Notes under the pieces: generated by a model
Databases searched by the model: none
What the model saw: the letters and a program-made list of their open reading frames with translations, nothing else
What the model was told of the DNA's origin: nothing
NCBI GenBank assembly: GCA_020849725.1
Contig: JADLAZ010000107.1
Coordinates: 1 to 15,359, forward strand
DNA: 15,359 nt
Direction of reading: 5' to 3'
Origin: Chloroflexota bacterium
Lineage (GTDB): Bacteria; Chloroflexota; Chloroflexia; Thermomicrobiales; JADLAZ01
Translations under genes and position numbers: made by a program
In this document: piece by piece, positions 14,521-15,359 of the stretch
How the letters are laid out: each line of letters begins with the position of its first letter
Position numbering within the stretch: position 1 is the stretch's first letter

Positions 14521-14811
14521 CTACCGCGCCACGACTTGCCGACGGGCCAGGTCGCGCAGGCACCAGCGGGCGATGTCGGCGCGGCAGCCGACTGCTGCCG
14601 CGATCTGGTCGATGTCGGCGTGCTCCAGTCCACCCAGGCTCTTGCCGGTAGCCCGCAGGTAGACACCAGCGGCATCCTCGATGGCCGTGCCCCACCACGC
14701 CAGGTCGGCCTGTCGCTCCGTCCAGCGCGACAACTGGTACACCTGCAGCACGAAGAAACCGGCGACGCCGATAGCTGTCAACGGATGCTGCACGATTGCC
14801 ACGATGTCCAT
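14521..14811 (-). CDS. Small single-pass membrane protein with winged-helix-like tail
   Basis: This 96-aa protein is not recognised as a known family. Residues about 9-27 (HPLTAIGVAGFFVLQVYQL) form one hydrophobic helix. A Trp/Arg-rich juxtamembrane stretch follows (SRWTERQADLAWW), then helices. The last 30 residues (ADIDQIAAAVGCRADIARWC, then LRDLARRQVVAR) fit the spacing of a winged-helix recognition unit: I-A-x-x-x-G, then L-x-x-L and a V-V turn. This suggests, without proof, a membrane-tethered DNA- or protein-binding domain. ATG at 14811 follows GGGGAGG (on the minus strand) about nine bases upstream, a good ribosome site. It is convergent with the GT-C gene (12-bp gap) and divergent from the coiled-coil gene at 14983, with an inverted repeat between them. 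Confidence 0.65.
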   Translation of the reverse strand: MDIVAIVQHPLTAIGVAGFFVLQVYQLSRWTERQADLAWWGTAIEDAAGVYLRATGKSLGGLEHADIDQIAAAVGCRADIARWCLRDLARRQVVAR

Positions 14812-14899
14812 GGTTCCGATCCTCCCCGCGGCTCACCGTTCCCGCATCCAGATAGTCGGCGCGTGCTGCCCGCCGGCCCAGGGGTACCATGGTCCCACG

Positions 14900-14926
14900 T
14901 GGCACAGTGCGTGCTAGGCTGTGCCA
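14900..14926. promoter_or_regulatory. Inverted repeat in the divergent intergenic region
   Basis: TGGCACAG (14900-14907), 11-base spacer, CTGTGCCA (14919-14926): a perfect 8-bp dyad with half-site centres 19 bases apart, close to two helical turns, as for dimeric repressors. The spacer contains TAGGCT, which could be a -10 element for the rightward gene. A TTGACA match at 14946-14951 has no properly spaced -10 before the ribosome site and is not called. Confidence 0.5.
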
Positions 14927-14982
14927 GCACCGGCTCCACACGCGGTTGACACCGACCCGGTGGATACCAGAGGAGGAGGCCA

Positions 14983-15359
14983 ATGCCGACGATCGAGCGC
15001 GAACGCTACCGCGCGGCACTGGCGGCGCTGCAGGCGGCCCAGGCCGACGCTCGCCGCGCGGACCTGATGGCGCAGATCGCGCTGAACCGCGTGCGCGACG
15101 CCGAGGCCGAGGGCTTCGCCGCCGACGCCGCGCGCCGCGAGGAGCGGCGGCAGGCGCTGGTGAGTGACTTCGATCGCGAGCGTGCAGCAACTGCCCACCT
15201 GGCCGGACTTGCCGAGGCGCAGCGCGGGCTGGCAGTGGTTGAGGAGATCGACGAAGTGGCCGGCGCCTTCGACGACGCCTTGCACGCGCTGCTGGCGGCG
15301 ATCGACGGCGTCGCCGCCACCGCGGCATCCGTCACGGCGCTGGCCGAGCGCGCCGGGCA
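14983..15359 (+). CDS. Alanine-rich coiled-coil protein, N-terminal part
   Basis: The frame opens with ATG at 14983 directly after a very strong ribosome site (AGGAGGAGG, 14971-14979) and runs without a stop to the window edge, so 125 residues are visible. They are almost wholly helical and rich in Ala, Glu, Arg and Asp, with heptad-like spacing of Leu/Ala: for example RYRAALAALQAAQADARRAD, later EGFAADAARREERRQALVSD and FDRERAATAHLAGLAEAQ. A second amphipathic segment follows (EEIDEVAGAFDDALHALLAA). This suggests a long coiled coil or a helical bundle. There is no signal peptide. No family is recognised; structural or scaffold proteins of phage origin and cytoskeletal-type proteins are both possible. 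It is divergent from the small membrane protein at 14811, with a shared inverted repeat between them. Confidence 0.7.
   Translation, partial: MPTIERERYRAALAALQAAQADARRADLMAQIALNRVRDAEAEGFAADAARREERRQALVSDFDRERAATAHLAGLAEAQRGLAVVEEIDEVAGAFDDALHALLAAIDGVAATAASVTALAERAG

Noticed and set aside
14946..14951. TTGACA, a perfect -35 consensus
   Set aside because: No -10-like hexamer at 16-18 bases before the ribosome site; the nearest A/T-containing hexamer (GATACC) is only 11 bases away.
14492..15328. 278-codon minus-strand frame at the right end
   Set aside because: Starts with poly-Arg low-complexity sequence and overlaps both real genes there; no features.

Overview
The window is about 15.4 kb of high-GC DNA (roughly 70% by eye) with long spurious antisense ORFs. 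The organism looks like a bacterium of the Chloroflexota, perhaps a Thermomicrobia-like lineage. This rests on three things: the GT-C membrane protein type, a GH127 enzyme beside DUF6807 and creatininase-family genes, and paired intergenic hairpins between genes. No marker gene is present, so the taxon is a low-to-moderate-confidence inference.

Layout. (1) 1-3181: the end of a winged-helix regulator (C-terminus of the AlbA_2/RecG-like type, with a 12-bp tandem repeat coding SSEK units). It is translationally coupled through a GTGA overlap to hsdR, the motor and nuclease subunit of a type I restriction system. hsdM and hsdS are not in the window and are presumably upstream. (2) 3198-3836 (-): a five-helix membrane protein, convergent with hsdR. 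(3) 3837-4172: a 336-bp gene-free divergent region with two inverted repeats. (4) 4173-10849 (+): a RibD/DHFR-like reductase, an SDR dehydrogenase, a GH127-type beta-L-arabinofuranosidase, a ParD antitoxin with a decayed parE remnant, an enolase-superfamily protein, a GNAT acetyltransferase and a DUF6807 protein. (5) 10850-10987: a hairpin-rich convergent gap. (6) 10988-11884 (-): a creatininase-family amidohydrolase. (7) 12058-14508 (+): a large GT-C-like membrane protein behind a clear sigma-70-type promoter that appears to give a leaderless mRNA. (8) 14521-14811 (-) and 14983-end (+): a divergent pair coding a small membrane protein with a winged-helix-like tail and a coiled-coil protein, separated by an inverted repeat.

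How the genes may work together. The glycosidase, SDR, enolase-superfamily protein, DUF6807 protein and perhaps the creatininase homologue fit an intracellular route that releases a sugar, oxidises it and processes the acid. The non-phosphorylative L-arabinose pathway is one possibility, by inference only. A ParDE toxin-antitoxin module sits inside this block. Its antitoxin and its promoter/operator look intact, but the toxin has been frameshifted and cut short, and the enolase-family gene starts at its last codons. The catabolic gene may therefore now be driven by an antitoxin-repressed promoter.

No wholly new defence system is evident. The most interesting observations are the toxin decay with possible promoter capture, the enolase-family protein with intact metal ligands but altered acid/base residues, the leaderless promoter, the small membrane-tethered helix-turn-helix protein, and the tandem repeat next to hsdR.
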